From: Histomonas meleagridis
Lineage: Eukaryota > Parabasalia > Tritrichomonadida > Dientamoebidae
DNA length: 64,000 nt
Direction: 5' to 3'
Assembly: GCA_020186115.1 (NCBI GenBank)
Contig: WSYJ01000020.1
Coordinates: 87,983 to 151,982 of the forward strand
Shown: positions 8,675 to 18,338 of the stretch, one piece after another
Layout of the letters: each line of letters starts with the position of its first letter
Position numbering within the stretch: position 1 is the first letter of the stretch
Notes under the pieces: generated by a model
Seen by the model: only the letters and a program-made list of their open reading frames with translations
What the model was told of the DNA's origin: nothing
Databases searched by the model: none
Position numbers and translations under genes: made by a program

Positions 8675-11572
8675 TTATTTTCTTATATTCATATAAGCAT
8701 TCAAAGATTCCGTTGGCATCTTTTTCATACAAACGGATACAATCTTTGCTGATATGGCCGTTATTTCCCATGGGAATTCGTTTGGTGTGAAACACAACGC
8801 ATTATAAATTATTTCCACCATTTGCGCTTTTCTCTTTTTACCTTTCACATTTATTCCGAAGATTCGAAACATTTCGTCGAATCTTTTTCTACCGAAAATT
8901 TTCTTTTGTAATTTCGAAATTTTCTTATATAATTTCTTTTGATTATTTTTCACCTTTTTTTTCATTTTTTTCGCCGAATAATTTAAGTTATAATTAAATT
9001 CATTTACTTCATTCATATATTCATTTAATATTTCACTTGAATTTATTCCATTATTTAACACATTAATTATTAATTCGGAATTTTGTTTGAGCAATTTATA
9101 ATTATTTGAAGTAATTATATGTTGCGCTTTATGATGTATTATGTTCATAATTAATAAATAATATCGAACATTTGGAAGATTTGTAAACGTAACTGTTCGC
9201 GGAGTATATAATAGTTGAAATATTTTGGCAAAAATTTGTAGCGAAACATTCGACAATTGTTTACATTGTTGAAGATATTTACGAAATGTCGACTGAATTA
9301 CAACAGCTGAATGCTGCATTGCATGATATCGCTTCTTTTGCAGATACATACGAAACGTCGACTGAATTGTAACTGCGGAATGTTGCATTAACAAATAATG
9401 TTTCTTCTGTAAGTGCATTCTGAATGTCGACTGAATTAATACTGCCGAATCCTTCATTAGAATATAATTCTTCTTCTTTAAGTACATTCTGAATGCTGAC
9501 TGAATTACAACAGCGGAATGTTTCATTAATGAATAATGTTTCTTCTGTAAGTACATTCTGAAAGTTGATTGGATTAATACTGCGGAATGTTTCATAAGTT
9601 TGTAATGTTTCTTCTGTAAATACATTCTAAATGTCGACTGAATTGTAACTGCGGAATGTCTCATTAACAGATAATGCTTGCGCTGTAAGTGCATTCTGAA
9701 TGTTGACTGGATTAATACTGCGGAATGCTTCATTAATGAATAATGTTTCTTCTGTAAGTACATTCGAACTACAGATTGGATTAATACTGCCGAGTGTTTC
9801 ATCTTAAGGAAAATCATACGGACTCTGTGCATGCGTATCATCGATTGTATCACAACAGCGGAATGTTTCATTATTTTGTAATGTTTCCTTTGTACGCTCA
9901 TTCGGAATGTCGACTGTATGACAATAGCTGAATTCCGCATTTCCATAAATTGCATTTTACATATGCACATTCTGGCAAAAGAGTTCATAACGATTGCAGC
10001 ATTTTTCATATTTATAAATTTACTCTTTTTCACAAACATTTTCATACTTTTCTGTATGATTAAAGCGGATTTCTTATCAATAAATTTCGACATGTAATGT
10101 GATTGGTTTGGAATGAGTGAATAAAATGATTGATTCCAAGAAGAAGGCGAAGATATATATGTATTATTTGTAATGTTAAGTTTTTGTGTAAATTGTTTTG
10201 AATATGTAACATCATTTATACCTTTAATTAAATCGCATGGATGTTTTACGTTTGTCTTTGGACATGTATACATACGAGAAACACGCCATGACGCATTTGA
10301 TATAAACGGAGTTTTAACTTTTTTACGCTTTAAAATACTTCGGTTTTTTTTGGACTCAATTGATTCCTTAAAAAATAATATTTTTGCATCATCCATATCA
10401 TGAACTACTTTACCTCTTTGGTTAAAATTAGTAACTTTGTCAACAAAAGATTGATAACATTGTGTATGAATAAAATCTTTGAAAAATGAACTGAACTCAT
10501 TTTGAAAGGTATCGGTGCTATCGGCAATTTTCTGATCGTTCATCAAAACTTTTACAAAAAAGCGAAGAAATCCTGAACGGGTCTTATTAAAACACCTAAA
10601 AAGCTCATTTTTAGATGGAAAGTTTTTTATGTTAGGAAGCCCTAAGAAGTTTTTATCAACTTTGGTGACAGATTGAAGAATTGCTTTCCGATCATCATTA
10701 TGAAATAATTTACACGTCTTATTTAAAGCTTTCTTGAGCTTATAACGAGCTCTATCTTGAATTGGAGGTGGTTTATTTGTTGATGGGTAAATTATGGTTG
10801 AAGTATCAAGATTGACAATAATTACATTTGGATCAAGATTATCTAAAGATATTTCATCAGGATTAACACCAATTAGAAATGGTATTGGTGACTGTAAGAT
10901 ATCTTTGAGCTTATCGTTGAGACATGGAATATTAATAGAATATGATTGAAGGGGATACATAAGAGTAATAAGAGTCTCTATAAATGGTGAAATGACACCA
11001 CTAATTTTAGAAGTGAATACTATTTGCTTTTCAGTAACAATTGAAAGAATAATTAAAATTAATTGCTTAGCGGAAAATAAGGAAAATGGAAGCCAAAACG
11101 GAAGATCCATTGATGGAAGAAGATTTGGTGGTGAACGGGAAACACAAAATTGGTATTTGTCTATTTCAAAAGTTACAGCAATTACTCCTGGAGGTGGCAT
11201 TGGAATTTGGGTAAGTAAATAATTAGCAATTTTGCAATCATTTGGTTGGCTATTAAATAGTACATAGAGGATATTTTTTAATGTTTGGAAATAAGGAAGA
11301 GTTGATACAAGAGCTATTGAATAAGTTTGATCTTTTGTTTTAAAAAAAACTGAACACCCATAATGACGAGTACCATCTCCTGTTGTAATCACAAAATAAT
11401 GACAATTTGGTTGCATAGAAGCTTGTGGATTCATTGGAAATAAAAACGAAGGAAGAGTTTTTTTCAAATCTTCCTCATTTCCTTGAAACGATTCGGAGTG
11501 TTGATAATGTTCATATATGTAATTACTTGGTATCTCGAAACGACAGCGAACAAAAAGATCGAAAAGCTTCAT
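8675..11572 (-). CDS. DENN-domain protein with 12 IQ-like repeats
   Basis: About 965 residues. The N-terminal 300 residues carry a tripartite DENN module: an upstream part with FVRCRFEIPSNY and SFLFPMNPQAS, a core with DLPFWLPFSLFSAKQLILII then EKQIVFTSKISGVISPFIET, and a following part with IPFLIGVNPDEI and VIIVNLDT. DENN domains are guanine-nucleotide exchange factors for Rab GTPases. The middle (about residues 500-785) has 12 tandem 23-residue repeats of the form SAVxIQSTFRMYLQKKHYxL, a good IQ-motif pattern, so calmodulin or a myosin-light-chain-like protein may bind there. The C-terminus is lysine-rich and helical. The frame reaches 11605 by a TTG, but ATG 11572 begins the DENN homology (MKLFDLFVRCRF). 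The GEF role is inferred. Confidence 0.75.
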   Translation of the reverse strand: MKLFDLFVRCRFEIPSNYIYEHYQHSESFQGNEEDLKKTLPSFLFPMNPQASMQPNCHYFVITTGDGTRHYGCSVFFKTKDQTYSIALVSTLPYFQTLKNILYVLFNSQPNDCKIANYLLTQIPMPPPGVIAVTFEIDKYQFCVSRSPPNLLPSMDLPFWLPFSLFSAKQLILIILSIVTEKQIVFTSKISGVISPFIETLITLMYPLQSYSINIPCLNDKLKDILQSPIPFLIGVNPDEISLDNLDPNVIIVNLDTSTIIYPSTNKPPPIQDRARYKLKKALNKTCKLFHNDDRKAILQSVTKVDKNFLGLPNIKNFPSKNELFRCFNKTRSGFLRFFVKVLMNDQKIADSTDTFQNEFSSFFKDFIHTQCYQSFVDKVTNFNQRGKVVHDMDDAKILFFKESIESKKNRSILKRKKVKTPFISNASWRVSRMYTCPKTNVKHPCDLIKGINDVTYSKQFTQKLNITNNTYISSPSSWNQSFYSLIPNQSHYMSKFIDKKSALIIQKSMKMFVKKSKFINMKNAAIVMNSFARMCICKMQFMEMRNSAIVIQSTFRMSVQRKHYKIMKHSAVVIQSMIRMHRVRMIFLKMKHSAVLIQSVVRMYLQKKHYSLMKHSAVLIQSTFRMHLQRKHYLLMRHSAVTIQSTFRMYLQKKHYKLMKHSAVLIQSTFRMYLQKKHYSLMKHSAVVIQSAFRMYLKKKNYILMKDSAVLIQSTFRMHLQKKHYLLMQHSAVTIQSTFRMYLQKKRYHAMQHSAVVIQSTFRKYLQQCKQLSNVSLQIFAKIFQLLYTPRTVTFTNLPNVRYYLLIMNIIHHKAQHIITSNNYKLLKQNSELIINVLNNGINSSEILNEYMNEVNEFNYNLNYSAKKMKKKVKNNQKKLYKKISKLQKKIFGRKRFDEMFRIFGINVKGKKRKAQMVEIIYNALCFTPNEFPWEITAISAKIVSVCMKKMPTESLNAYMNIRK
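9268..10074 (-). repeat. Twelve 69-bp tandem repeats encoding IQ-like motifs
   Basis: The DENN gene contains 12 in-frame 69-bp units (23 codons each). The central units are very alike at the DNA level (CAGTCGACATTTCGTATG-type core, read on the minus strand), while the outer ones have diverged, which suggests expansion from the middle. No unit breaks the frame. Confidence 0.8.
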
Positions 11573-12196
11573 GACGCTATCGGCTAGATAACAACTCAAT
11601 TTCAATAATATAAACTAACGTTCGCTCAAAATCGCTGAAAAAATTTTTGTTATCAAATTTTTATTTTTATCAATCTACAATTATATTATGTCCACAAACG
11701 TATATGAACTATGGCTAACGAAGTAATGATAAAGTATGTTTATAATTAAAATTAGAATTGAGAGTTGATTTAATAATCTTTTTTCCATCATTTAAATTGT
11801 TAATCCAGGATGGCGAAATAAAAATTTTACCACCACATAAATATGTTTACATCAATAAGATCCAATATTTCTATTTGGAAGATGAAAAAATAAAGAAAAA
11901 TCTCCACCGCATCAAAAACTCGAGTTTTCTGGGCTAAGAAATTTTTCAATTATTAATAGCGGTTTTGATAACATTGAATGTTGAAAATAAGAATATTTTT
12001 CGATTAATATAATTAATATTTGATTTTAATGCACAACACCTGTCAATATATATTTGTAATTGCAATAACTTAATATAGAATAAATAAATGGTGTATTTAT
12101 TAAGATATAAATTTTTTTTATCATAACGCTCACTCTATTTACAGTTGATTACAACCGCTAAATTGAACGAGGATACGTTTTTTGGACTTGCAGAAA
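11573..12196. other. Intergenic, divergent promoter region
   Basis: About 620 bp between the divergent DENN and transporter genes. AACGTTC at 11617-11623 lies 45 bp upstream of the DENN ATG. Near the transporter start, AATTGAACGAGGATACGTT occurs about 20 bp before the ATG. Otherwise AT-rich without coding potential. Confidence 0.4.
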
Positions 12197-13477
12197 ATGA
12201 TTGGGGGGAACCTGAACCTCCAAGATGTCCAAGATGAAGTTAGATCAAAAGGAAATGCTGTTGTATTTGATCAGAGACATCTTACGAAGAAAGACAAAAT
12301 TTCGTTTTTTTCTGCATTATCGATTCTTTTAAATACAGATTTTGGAAATGATCCTTTATTCAATGGAGCCATGCTTTCGGCAGGGTTTTATCCAACAATC
12401 ATAAGCATGGTTGTTATGCTTTTTTATAATATGTTTACATTTCATGCATATTTATCAACATGGTTCTTCAGGAAATATAATTCATTTGCAGCAATATGGA
12501 AAGCCAGCGAAGTTAAATATTCTTCGGTTACTAATATAATCAACATCTTTTCATATCTTTGGCTCTCATTCACACTTTTCGATGAGATTCCAAAGTGTAT
12601 CCGAGATTTTATTGGATCCTTCACTACACTTCCAGGCATTTTACAGAATGACATTTTTTGCATATATATATTCAACATTGTTTTATTATTTCCTATTTTC
12701 TTTGCCAAAGGCTTCAATAAATTTATAATTTTATCCCACATTGGCAACTTTTGCAAGATAGTTTTGCATGTTTTAGTTGCATTTCTTCTCATCAGCTCAA
12801 TTCATGTCAATGGAGTCAATCCAAATGCCAATGTTTCTTGGTCCATAAGCAATAAAGCAGGCTTTTGCTTTAATCCCATTCTCATAATGTGCTCATACAC
12901 CAATCACATCTTCACAGAGAAAGTAACTCGATATTTAGAACGGCCGACACCGAAGCGAATTATTCCGATTGCATGGATTGTCAATGTAATCAATTGTGCA
13001 TTCCATCTTATTGTTGGCATTCCTGCTTATCTTGTATTTGCATCACAAGATTCGACTACTAATGTTTTGTTTAGTTTTCCCAATTCTAATAATCCGATAA
13101 TTATCATTGCAAAGGTCTGTAATCTAATATGTATAGTTACAACTGCGCAAATGTATTTGTATCTTGAAGGAACTGAAATGTCCGCATTCATTATGGGAAA
13201 TGAAAAGTCATCAATTGGCCAACAATTAATGTGCGGAATCGTTGTCCTATTGTTCAATTGCGCTTATGCATTAATGACTGACATATTGAAATACGTCGTA
13301 AGGATAATATGTTTAGTTGCAATTTGCATATTAATATTTTTGGAGCCCGGAGTGACATTCTTCATTGTGTTTAGAAAAGGTCACATACCGTTTAAGGTAT
13401 TGATATGTTTGTTATTTGCTGGGTTTGTTGCATTATTAATTCTTTCATTTACTCTGCAAGGGTCTGTCGAAGTTTAA
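12197..13477 (+). CDS. AAAP-family amino-acid transporter
   Basis: About 426 residues with around 11 membrane helices after a 40-residue hydrophilic N-terminus. The first helix (KISFFSALSILLNTDFGNDPLF) matches the TM1 region of the amino acid/auxin permease family (Aa_trans), where a small-residue, G-x-G-like break binds substrate. IMCSYTNHIFTEKVTRYLERPTPKRI fits the conserved helix-6 region (F-x-F-x-x-H followed by M-x-x-P). It likely imports or redistributes neutral amino acids across the plasma or lysosomal membrane; the substrate cannot be read. The frame begins at a TTG (12182), but ATG 12197 is the first ATG. Parabasalids carry many paralogues of this family. Confidence 0.75.
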   Translation: MIGGNLNLQDVQDEVRSKGNAVVFDQRHLTKKDKISFFSALSILLNTDFGNDPLFNGAMLSAGFYPTIISMVVMLFYNMFTFHAYLSTWFFRKYNSFAAIWKASEVKYSSVTNIINIFSYLWLSFTLFDEIPKCIRDFIGSFTTLPGILQNDIFCIYIFNIVLLFPIFFAKGFNKFIILSHIGNFCKIVLHVLVAFLLISSIHVNGVNPNANVSWSISNKAGFCFNPILIMCSYTNHIFTEKVTRYLERPTPKRIIPIAWIVNVINCAFHLIVGIPAYLVFASQDSTTNVLFSFPNSNNPIIIIAKVCNLICIVTTAQMYLYLEGTEMSAFIMGNEKSSIGQQLMCGIVVLLFNCAYALMTDILKYVVRIICLVAICILIFLEPGVTFFIVFRKGHIPFKVLICLLFAGFVALLILSFTLQGSVEV

Positions 13478-13643
13478 ATAATAAATGTAAATCGTGCAAA
13501 AATATATTTGTATTTGAAGCAAATGAAATATTTTGTCGTTGTCTCAAATTTTCACTGTGATACAATCGTTAAGTGCATTTTTGAATACATTATTTCCACT
13601 TTTTGATTTTCATAGTATCGGTAAAAGTGGAATTATCTCCAAA

Positions 13644-15029
13644 ATGATAGAATTGGAGAATGTTTCAGCGCTGCAAGAATTTGGATTAAGCTGTAATAAA
13701 AACCATTCCCAAGGTGAAGAGATTGATTCTAATTTGCTCGATTTATTTGTAGATCTCTTTTCAAAACTAATTGACTTTTGTCCAAGTGAAAAAGGTCCTC
13801 AAATGATGGCATTCCTTACATGCATCACAAGCGACAAAAATAATTTGAGACCAGAATTATTTGTTGAGTATGATATTTCCAGCTTTTTTCAAAGTTTTTT
13901 GCAAATTCAAATTCCAAGTATATACACATCTTATACATTGAACCTTATAGTTATGATGATTGATTATAGTAAGGATTTTGCAATCTTTTTTATAAGCCAA
14001 GGATTTTTTCAAATTTTCCCAATTTTTTTTGATTCTACAGATGAAAACATTATCTTACAGCTTTCATCAATTTACTCTGTTTTAACTGACTATAAAGATA
14101 TCAATCAAGATATTATTTTTGCGATTTCCAAAACGTTTTTCAAAACTGCTTACAACATCGTCAACAATATTACCAATATAAATACCGCAATTAACTGTCT
14201 CATATATTTTAATAATAATTTTTCTTTTGATTTTGAAATTTCAGATGAAAATTTTTACTTACTTTTTCAGCTTTTTACTAAAACATGTAATTCACCTAAT
14301 ATTGAAGTTGTAAAACATTCCATTAATTGCCTAACACAACTCATATCTTCTAAAGACCATCGTGATAAGGACTTTCCAATCGTCGATTTAACAAAAAACA
14401 CATTTATTATCATTCGTAATTTTGATAACACTGATATCAATCTTTCAATCGTATGTTTAAAATTCATTTGTTCAATGTTTTTGGTTTATCAAAACTCTCA
14501 TAACTCTACTCTACCACTTGATCTCATTCCTTTTTTTGACTACGAGATTCTATATCATATGATGTTTCACTCTGATTATAATTGCCAACTTTTTTGTTCT
14601 CTCTTCTTTCAAACGGTCGCACATAATGGACCACTTTTTATACAGTCTTTGATCGTAAACCGCTTTCCGGAAGCTGTTCCAAATATTTACGAAACCGCCA
14701 AATACACACCGTCACTTTTTATATCGGCTGCCATAAAGGAAATTTTTTACCTGGGAACAAATGAACAAGTATATTTAATTCTTCAAACCCAAGTAATCCC
14801 ACCTTTTTTAGCATTTATTTCTAATTGCGATAATGAATTTTCGGAAACAGGCTTACACGCTTTGATTTGCGCAATCCAACGGTTCAATAATAATGAACAA
14901 AAGGTAATAAAACATGCTTTCGAAAATGAAACCACATTAGAAGCACTAGATTCAATGACAAAAAGCGAAAATCAACAGTTAGCTGAGTTAGCATTCAAGA
15001 TTTTAGAGATTCTTGAATTTGAGATTTAA
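13644..15029 (+). CDS. Helical-repeat (armadillo-like) protein of unknown function
   Basis: About 461 residues if translation starts at ATG 13644, the first ATG in frame. The frame is open from a TTG at 13533, so an upstream start cannot be excluded. The sequence is a regular series of amphipathic helices rich in F, I, L and N, with armadillo/HEAT-like stretches such as ALHALICAIQRFNNNEQKV and SALFLQ-type helices. No catalytic motif or membrane segment stands out. Such proteins are common in trichomonads. The family cannot be named. Confidence 0.5.
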   Translation: MIELENVSALQEFGLSCNKNHSQGEEIDSNLLDLFVDLFSKLIDFCPSEKGPQMMAFLTCITSDKNNLRPELFVEYDISSFFQSFLQIQIPSIYTSYTLNLIVMMIDYSKDFAIFFISQGFFQIFPIFFDSTDENIILQLSSIYSVLTDYKDINQDIIFAISKTFFKTAYNIVNNITNINTAINCLIYFNNNFSFDFEISDENFYLLFQLFTKTCNSPNIEVVKHSINCLTQLISSKDHRDKDFPIVDLTKNTFIIIRNFDNTDINLSIVCLKFICSMFLVYQNSHNSTLPLDLIPFFDYEILYHMMFHSDYNCQLFCSLFFQTVAHNGPLFIQSLIVNRFPEAVPNIYETAKYTPSLFISAAIKEIFYLGTNEQVYLILQTQVIPPFLAFISNCDNEFSETGLHALICAIQRFNNNEQKVIKHAFENETTLEALDSMTKSENQQLAELAFKILEILEFEI

Positions 15030-15623
15030 AATCAGTAATAACAAACGTATCAATTATGGATTTGGTCATGTGACATCTCTCATTAATTAATTTGAAATGA
15101 CCAACTTGGGATTTTTATCCTTATGTTCAAATACTCCTCTGTTTTTTGTTTTATTAAATTGTAACATGTCTTATTTTTCATTTTAACACTTGTTTATTTT
15201 TATGATTTTTGTAAAAATCTGCTTCTTTGATGTAATGCTCACTGATATAGAACCACATGACAATGATTACATAAAAAAAGAATTTAGACCATTATAAACC
15301 AGATACAGATACGTATGTGATAAGACTCAGATTGTTAATGAGAATGATCATTTTTGTCTCAGTCATGAAGAAGACATTTTTTCACAGCGTCTTATTAATG
15401 TTTTATCATTTGAGAGATTTAAAATTTATTCAAATAGAAAAATTCCTTAAACTCTTTTAACAACTAATATTTATAAAAAAATCTTTTGGCTTATTGTAAA
15501 TTTTATTCCAAAAGTATTTACAGTAAATGGAAAACATCAAAATGTTATCTAAGTGCACAGTCAAATGTTATTTGAATGAATTAAAATCAAATCAACAAAA
15601 CACGTTTATAAACAATTACTTCA
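15030..15623. other. Intergenic, convergent 3' ends
   Basis: About 590 bp between the helical-repeat gene and the 3' end of the CK1 kinase. AT-rich and without coding potential, RNA genes or repeats that I can support. Confidence 0.4.
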
Positions 15624-16664
15624 TTAAAGAAGTTTGCATGCGCAATTTGAGTGATTTGTATCATCCTTTGACGCAATTGATTGAGTTTCAGGTAGCACCA
15701 ATTCGCTTGCCTTAGGCAACTTTGGTATTGGAGAGTATCGTTCAATTTGTTCCTTTTTGAAGTATTCCCAATCATATCTCGAAAACAAATCGAAATTCAT
15801 ATTAACTAACGATTGGAGGATAAGTTGTATGATGTACTCATAGTGGGGTACACTGGTGAACGTTAGTGTGTTGATGTAACGATAGATTTCTTGGAATTCT
15901 TGTGGAAATCGCTTGAAAAGGCTTTTCGGAGACATGCGAGCCTTCGCGCGATGAACCTGCTCGTTGTCGTGGATCGTGGACCATGGGAGACGACCTTCAA
16001 CAAGCTCAACGAGAGAGTAACACCATGAAATGAGATCATCTCGACGACATTGATCACGAGATTCATGGACATAAACTGAAGCATACTTGGCAGTGCCCCT
16101 AAAACCACATTTCTTACGCTCAGGAAATGGTTCATTTGTTTGTGGATCAATGAATTTACGTGATAAGCCAAAATCAATAAGAGCTAGTGGATTTTGGTGC
16201 CCGTAACGGAGAAGAAAGTTACCAGATTTGATATCGCGGTGGATAAAACCATGCTTATGGAAATCTTCAATACATTGAACCATGAATATTCCAATTCGAA
16301 GTGTTGTCCCAAGGCTAAGAGAATGACTAGGGGTTTGTCGACGAGTATTAGAAACAGATGGTCCAAGGAGTTCCATAACAAGATAACGTTCTGACTCTGT
16401 TTGACCGGTTTCATATAATTTGGCGAAAAATTCGGAATCTTGAACTTGAGAAAGAATTGCAACCTCAGTCTCAAGGCCTTGTTTTTCAGCTGTGATGCTT
16501 TCAAGCTTCATTGCATATATTTCTTCAGATTCATCTTTTTGTACAGTGTATATATCGCCATAGCCTCCTTGACCAATGAGCTTAACAATCACATAATCTG
16601 CAATCGTGTCACCTGGGTCATGAGTTTTTCGAGAGGCACGTGATGATGTCCTGTGTGCAAACAT
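15624..16664 (-). CDS. CK1-family serine/threonine protein kinase with CaaX-like C-terminus
   Basis: About 346 residues. The kinase domain spans roughly residues 20-290. It has a glycine loop GQGGYGDIY, a catalytic lysine in YAMKLES, HRDIKSGNFLL in the catalytic loop (HRDIKxxN), and DFGLSRKF as the metal-binding DFG. The expected APE is replaced by GFRGTAKYASVYVHE, as in CK1/TTBK kinases (SVNAH/H-E type), and RRDDLISWCYSLVE is the CK1 helix F. It is closer to tau-tubulin/CK1-like kinases than to canonical CK1 delta. The last residues NCACKLL end in C-K-L-L with a second cysteine two residues upstream, which would suit geranylgeranylation plus palmitoylation and membrane anchoring. The first ATG is 16664; the frame reaches 16682 by TTG. 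Confidence 0.85.
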   Translation of the reverse strand: MFAHRTSSRASRKTHDPGDTIADYVIVKLIGQGGYGDIYTVQKDESEEIYAMKLESITAEKQGLETEVAILSQVQDSEFFAKLYETGQTESERYLVMELLGPSVSNTRRQTPSHSLSLGTTLRIGIFMVQCIEDFHKHGFIHRDIKSGNFLLRYGHQNPLALIDFGLSRKFIDPQTNEPFPERKKCGFRGTAKYASVYVHESRDQCRRDDLISWCYSLVELVEGRLPWSTIHDNEQVHRAKARMSPKSLFKRFPQEFQEIYRYINTLTFTSVPHYEYIIQLILQSLVNMNFDLFSRYDWEYFKKEQIERYSPIPKLPKASELVLPETQSIASKDDTNHSNCACKLL

Positions 16665-16743
16665 CTTTTTCACTTCTGTCAAACAGATCTGAAAACGTTA
16701 GCAGTAAACGTTCATTTTTTGACAAAGTTTGTTCGATATTAAA
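16665..16743. promoter_or_regulatory. 79-bp divergent promoter with two AACGTT motifs
   Basis: This short gap separates the kinase ATG (minus) and the histone-fold ATG (plus). It has AACGTT at 16694-16699 and at 16707-16712, the second as AACGTTCATTTTTTG, where TCATT resembles the trichomonad initiator (TCA+1). One motif probably serves each direction. It is the clearest example in the window of this candidate promoter element. Confidence 0.5.
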
Positions 16744-17127
16744 ATGAAAAAAACATTGTTTCCTCAATCAAAATGTAAGGATATTGCTACAAGTGACCCT
16801 GATGTAAAAGAAATATCAAAGCAAGCAGTAGATATTTTAAGAAAATCGGCTGAATTTTTTGCTGATCAGTTACTCCAAAAAATCTTTGAAGAAGCAAAAA
16901 GAAAAAAAAGAGTGACTGCAAACATTCAAGACTTCAATAACGTTGTAAGTAAAGATCCTGTCCTTTTACAAATGTTAGGACAATTCTTCTCACAATCAAA
17001 AACTGAAGACGAAGAAATAAGAGAAAATGAGAATGAAGATTTAAACGAAAGCGAAAATGAAGAAAATGAATGGAATGAAGGAAATGAAGAAATTGAAGAA
17101 AATGACAGCACTACAGAAAATATGTAA
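16744..17127 (+). CDS. Histone-fold protein, NF-YC/POLE4/CHRAC-like
   Basis: About 127 residues. Residues 5-70 are a CBF/NF-Y-type histone fold: LFPQSKCKDIATSDPDVKEI, then SKQAVDILRKSAEFFADQLL and a third helix AKRKKRVTANIQDFNNVV. The (L/F)P-x-x-x-I/C-K-x-I and DPDVK motifs are characteristic of NF-YC, DR1-associated protein, CHRAC15 and POLE4. The second half is an acidic, asparagine/glutamate-rich tail (ENENEDLNESENEENEWNEG). It should pair with a second histone-fold subunit on DNA, in transcription or in the DNA polymerase epsilon complex; which one cannot be decided. The start is ATG 16744; an upstream TTG at 16729 is unlikely. Confidence 0.75.
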   Translation: MKKTLFPQSKCKDIATSDPDVKEISKQAVDILRKSAEFFADQLLQKIFEEAKRKKRVTANIQDFNNVVSKDPVLLQMLGQFFSQSKTEDEEIRENENEDLNESENEENEWNEGNEEIEENDSTTENM

Positions 17128-17386
17128 ATTGATTCATGAAGAATCATATCTGTATTATTACATAAATTTTTATTTAAAATGGTATGGAATAAAAATAAAT
17201 TAAACTTCGTTATATAAATATTTTTACTGACTTATAAAAAATCTAATGAAAAACAAAAAACACTCAAAAAACAACTCACATTTTATTCTGATATCAAACA
17301 TAAAGAGCTGACTAATTTGATCTAAGTATTTTACTTTTTGCACTTTAATTTTGAACCAAAACAGAACCCCTTCCCCGGGATGTTTA

Positions 17387-17401
17387 AACGTTCATTCTCA
17401 C
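17387..17401 (+). promoter_or_regulatory. AACGTTCATTCTCAC promoter-like motif
   Basis: AACGTTCATTCTCAC, at 17387-17401, lies 53 bp upstream of the UBX-protein frame and matches the AACGTTCATT motif in front of the histone-fold gene. The TCATT within it is initiator-like. The rest of the 17128-17453 gap shows nothing else apart from ATGGTATGG at 17178-17186. Confidence 0.4.
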
Positions 17402-17453
17402 TTCACTTTTTTGATCCAAAATTGACTAGCTTTGTTTTATTTTAAAATAGATT

Positions 17454-18338
17454 TTGGAAATTTCCCCACCAGTTGACCAGCAAGCAAAATCATTTTTCCA
17501 AAGGTTTCTCCATCACTTTAAATATGGAAGCTTACCATTTGGAAATGATTATCATTCAAATCCATTTTTAAATTTTCCTTTTGAAGTTCATACAGGGCCA
17601 ATTTCAGATGCAATAGCACTAGCAAAATCTAATGGAAAACTTCTTTTTTTATATATTTATTGTAGTGATAGTCTCATTTCATCAAATGTGAATGAAATCT
17701 TATGTTTACCAAATGTTTCTGAATCAATACGTTTGAATTTCATTTTTTGTGCTATTGAATGTACTACACCTGAAGGCTGGGAAATTGCAATTAATTTCAA
17801 ATTTGAAAAAATCCCAATAATTGGAATTCTCAGACCACATGGCGATACGCTTAAACAATGTGACCTCCTTGTTAAGCACGAAGGTCCTATTGGTGAAGTT
17901 GGGATCATATCATATTTTTCAATTGTTCATCAAAATGAAACTAACTCAAGCATCATCCAACAACAAGACATTGAGTATCTCCGTGCTGTTCAGGAGGCAG
18001 AAGCCAACAATATGACCACACAGGAAATCGAAGAAGAAGCTCTTCATAATGAGCAAATTCGAATTGAGGAAGAATTCAACAATTTGCCAGTGCTCTCCGA
18101 AGACGATGACGCCTCTGTTGTGCGCTTCAGGTTCCCGGATAGCACCACGCAGGTCCGAGCGTTTCCGAGAGATGGTCCCGCGAAAATGATGTACACATTT
18201 GTCAGGAAATTCATGTTTCCAAACCGGTTTAAGCTTCTGGTGGGATTCCCTATGCAAGAGATACAGGATGACAACACTCCCATTAGAATGCTTTCACCAA
18301 TGAACCATTTTATTGTTTTGGTTGGCGATGATTCGTAA
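17454..18338 (+). CDS. UAS and UBX domain protein (FAF2/UBXD8-like), start unresolved
   Basis: The frame encodes about 294 residues. Residues 35-160 are a thioredoxin-like UAS domain (NPFLNFPFEVHTGPISDAIA; LLFLYIYCSD; LNFIFCAIECTTPEGWEIA; KIPIIGILRP). A glutamate-rich helix follows (residues 165-205), then a C-terminal UBX domain with VVRFRFPDSTTQVRAF, FVRKFMFPNRFKLLVGFP and MNHFIVLVGDD. This is the FAF1/FAF2 order; such proteins recruit the AAA ATPase p97/Cdc48 for ER-associated degradation or lipid-droplet control. There is no N-terminal UBA domain or hairpin membrane segment in frame. The frame opens right after a TAG (17448) and its first ATG is about residue 187, so the true start must come from an upstream exon, a non-AUG codon or a sequence error. 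Confidence 0.75.
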   Translation: MEISPPVDQQAKSFFQRFLHHFKYGSLPFGNDYHSNPFLNFPFEVHTGPISDAIALAKSNGKLLFLYIYCSDSLISSNVNEILCLPNVSESIRLNFIFCAIECTTPEGWEIAINFKFEKIPIIGILRPHGDTLKQCDLLVKHEGPIGEVGIISYFSIVHQNETNSSIIQQQDIEYLRAVQEAEANNMTTQEIEEEALHNEQIRIEEEFNNLPVLSEDDDASVVRFRFPDSTTQVRAFPRDGPAKMMYTFVRKFMFPNRFKLLVGFPMQEIQDDNTPIRMLSPMNHFIVLVGDDS

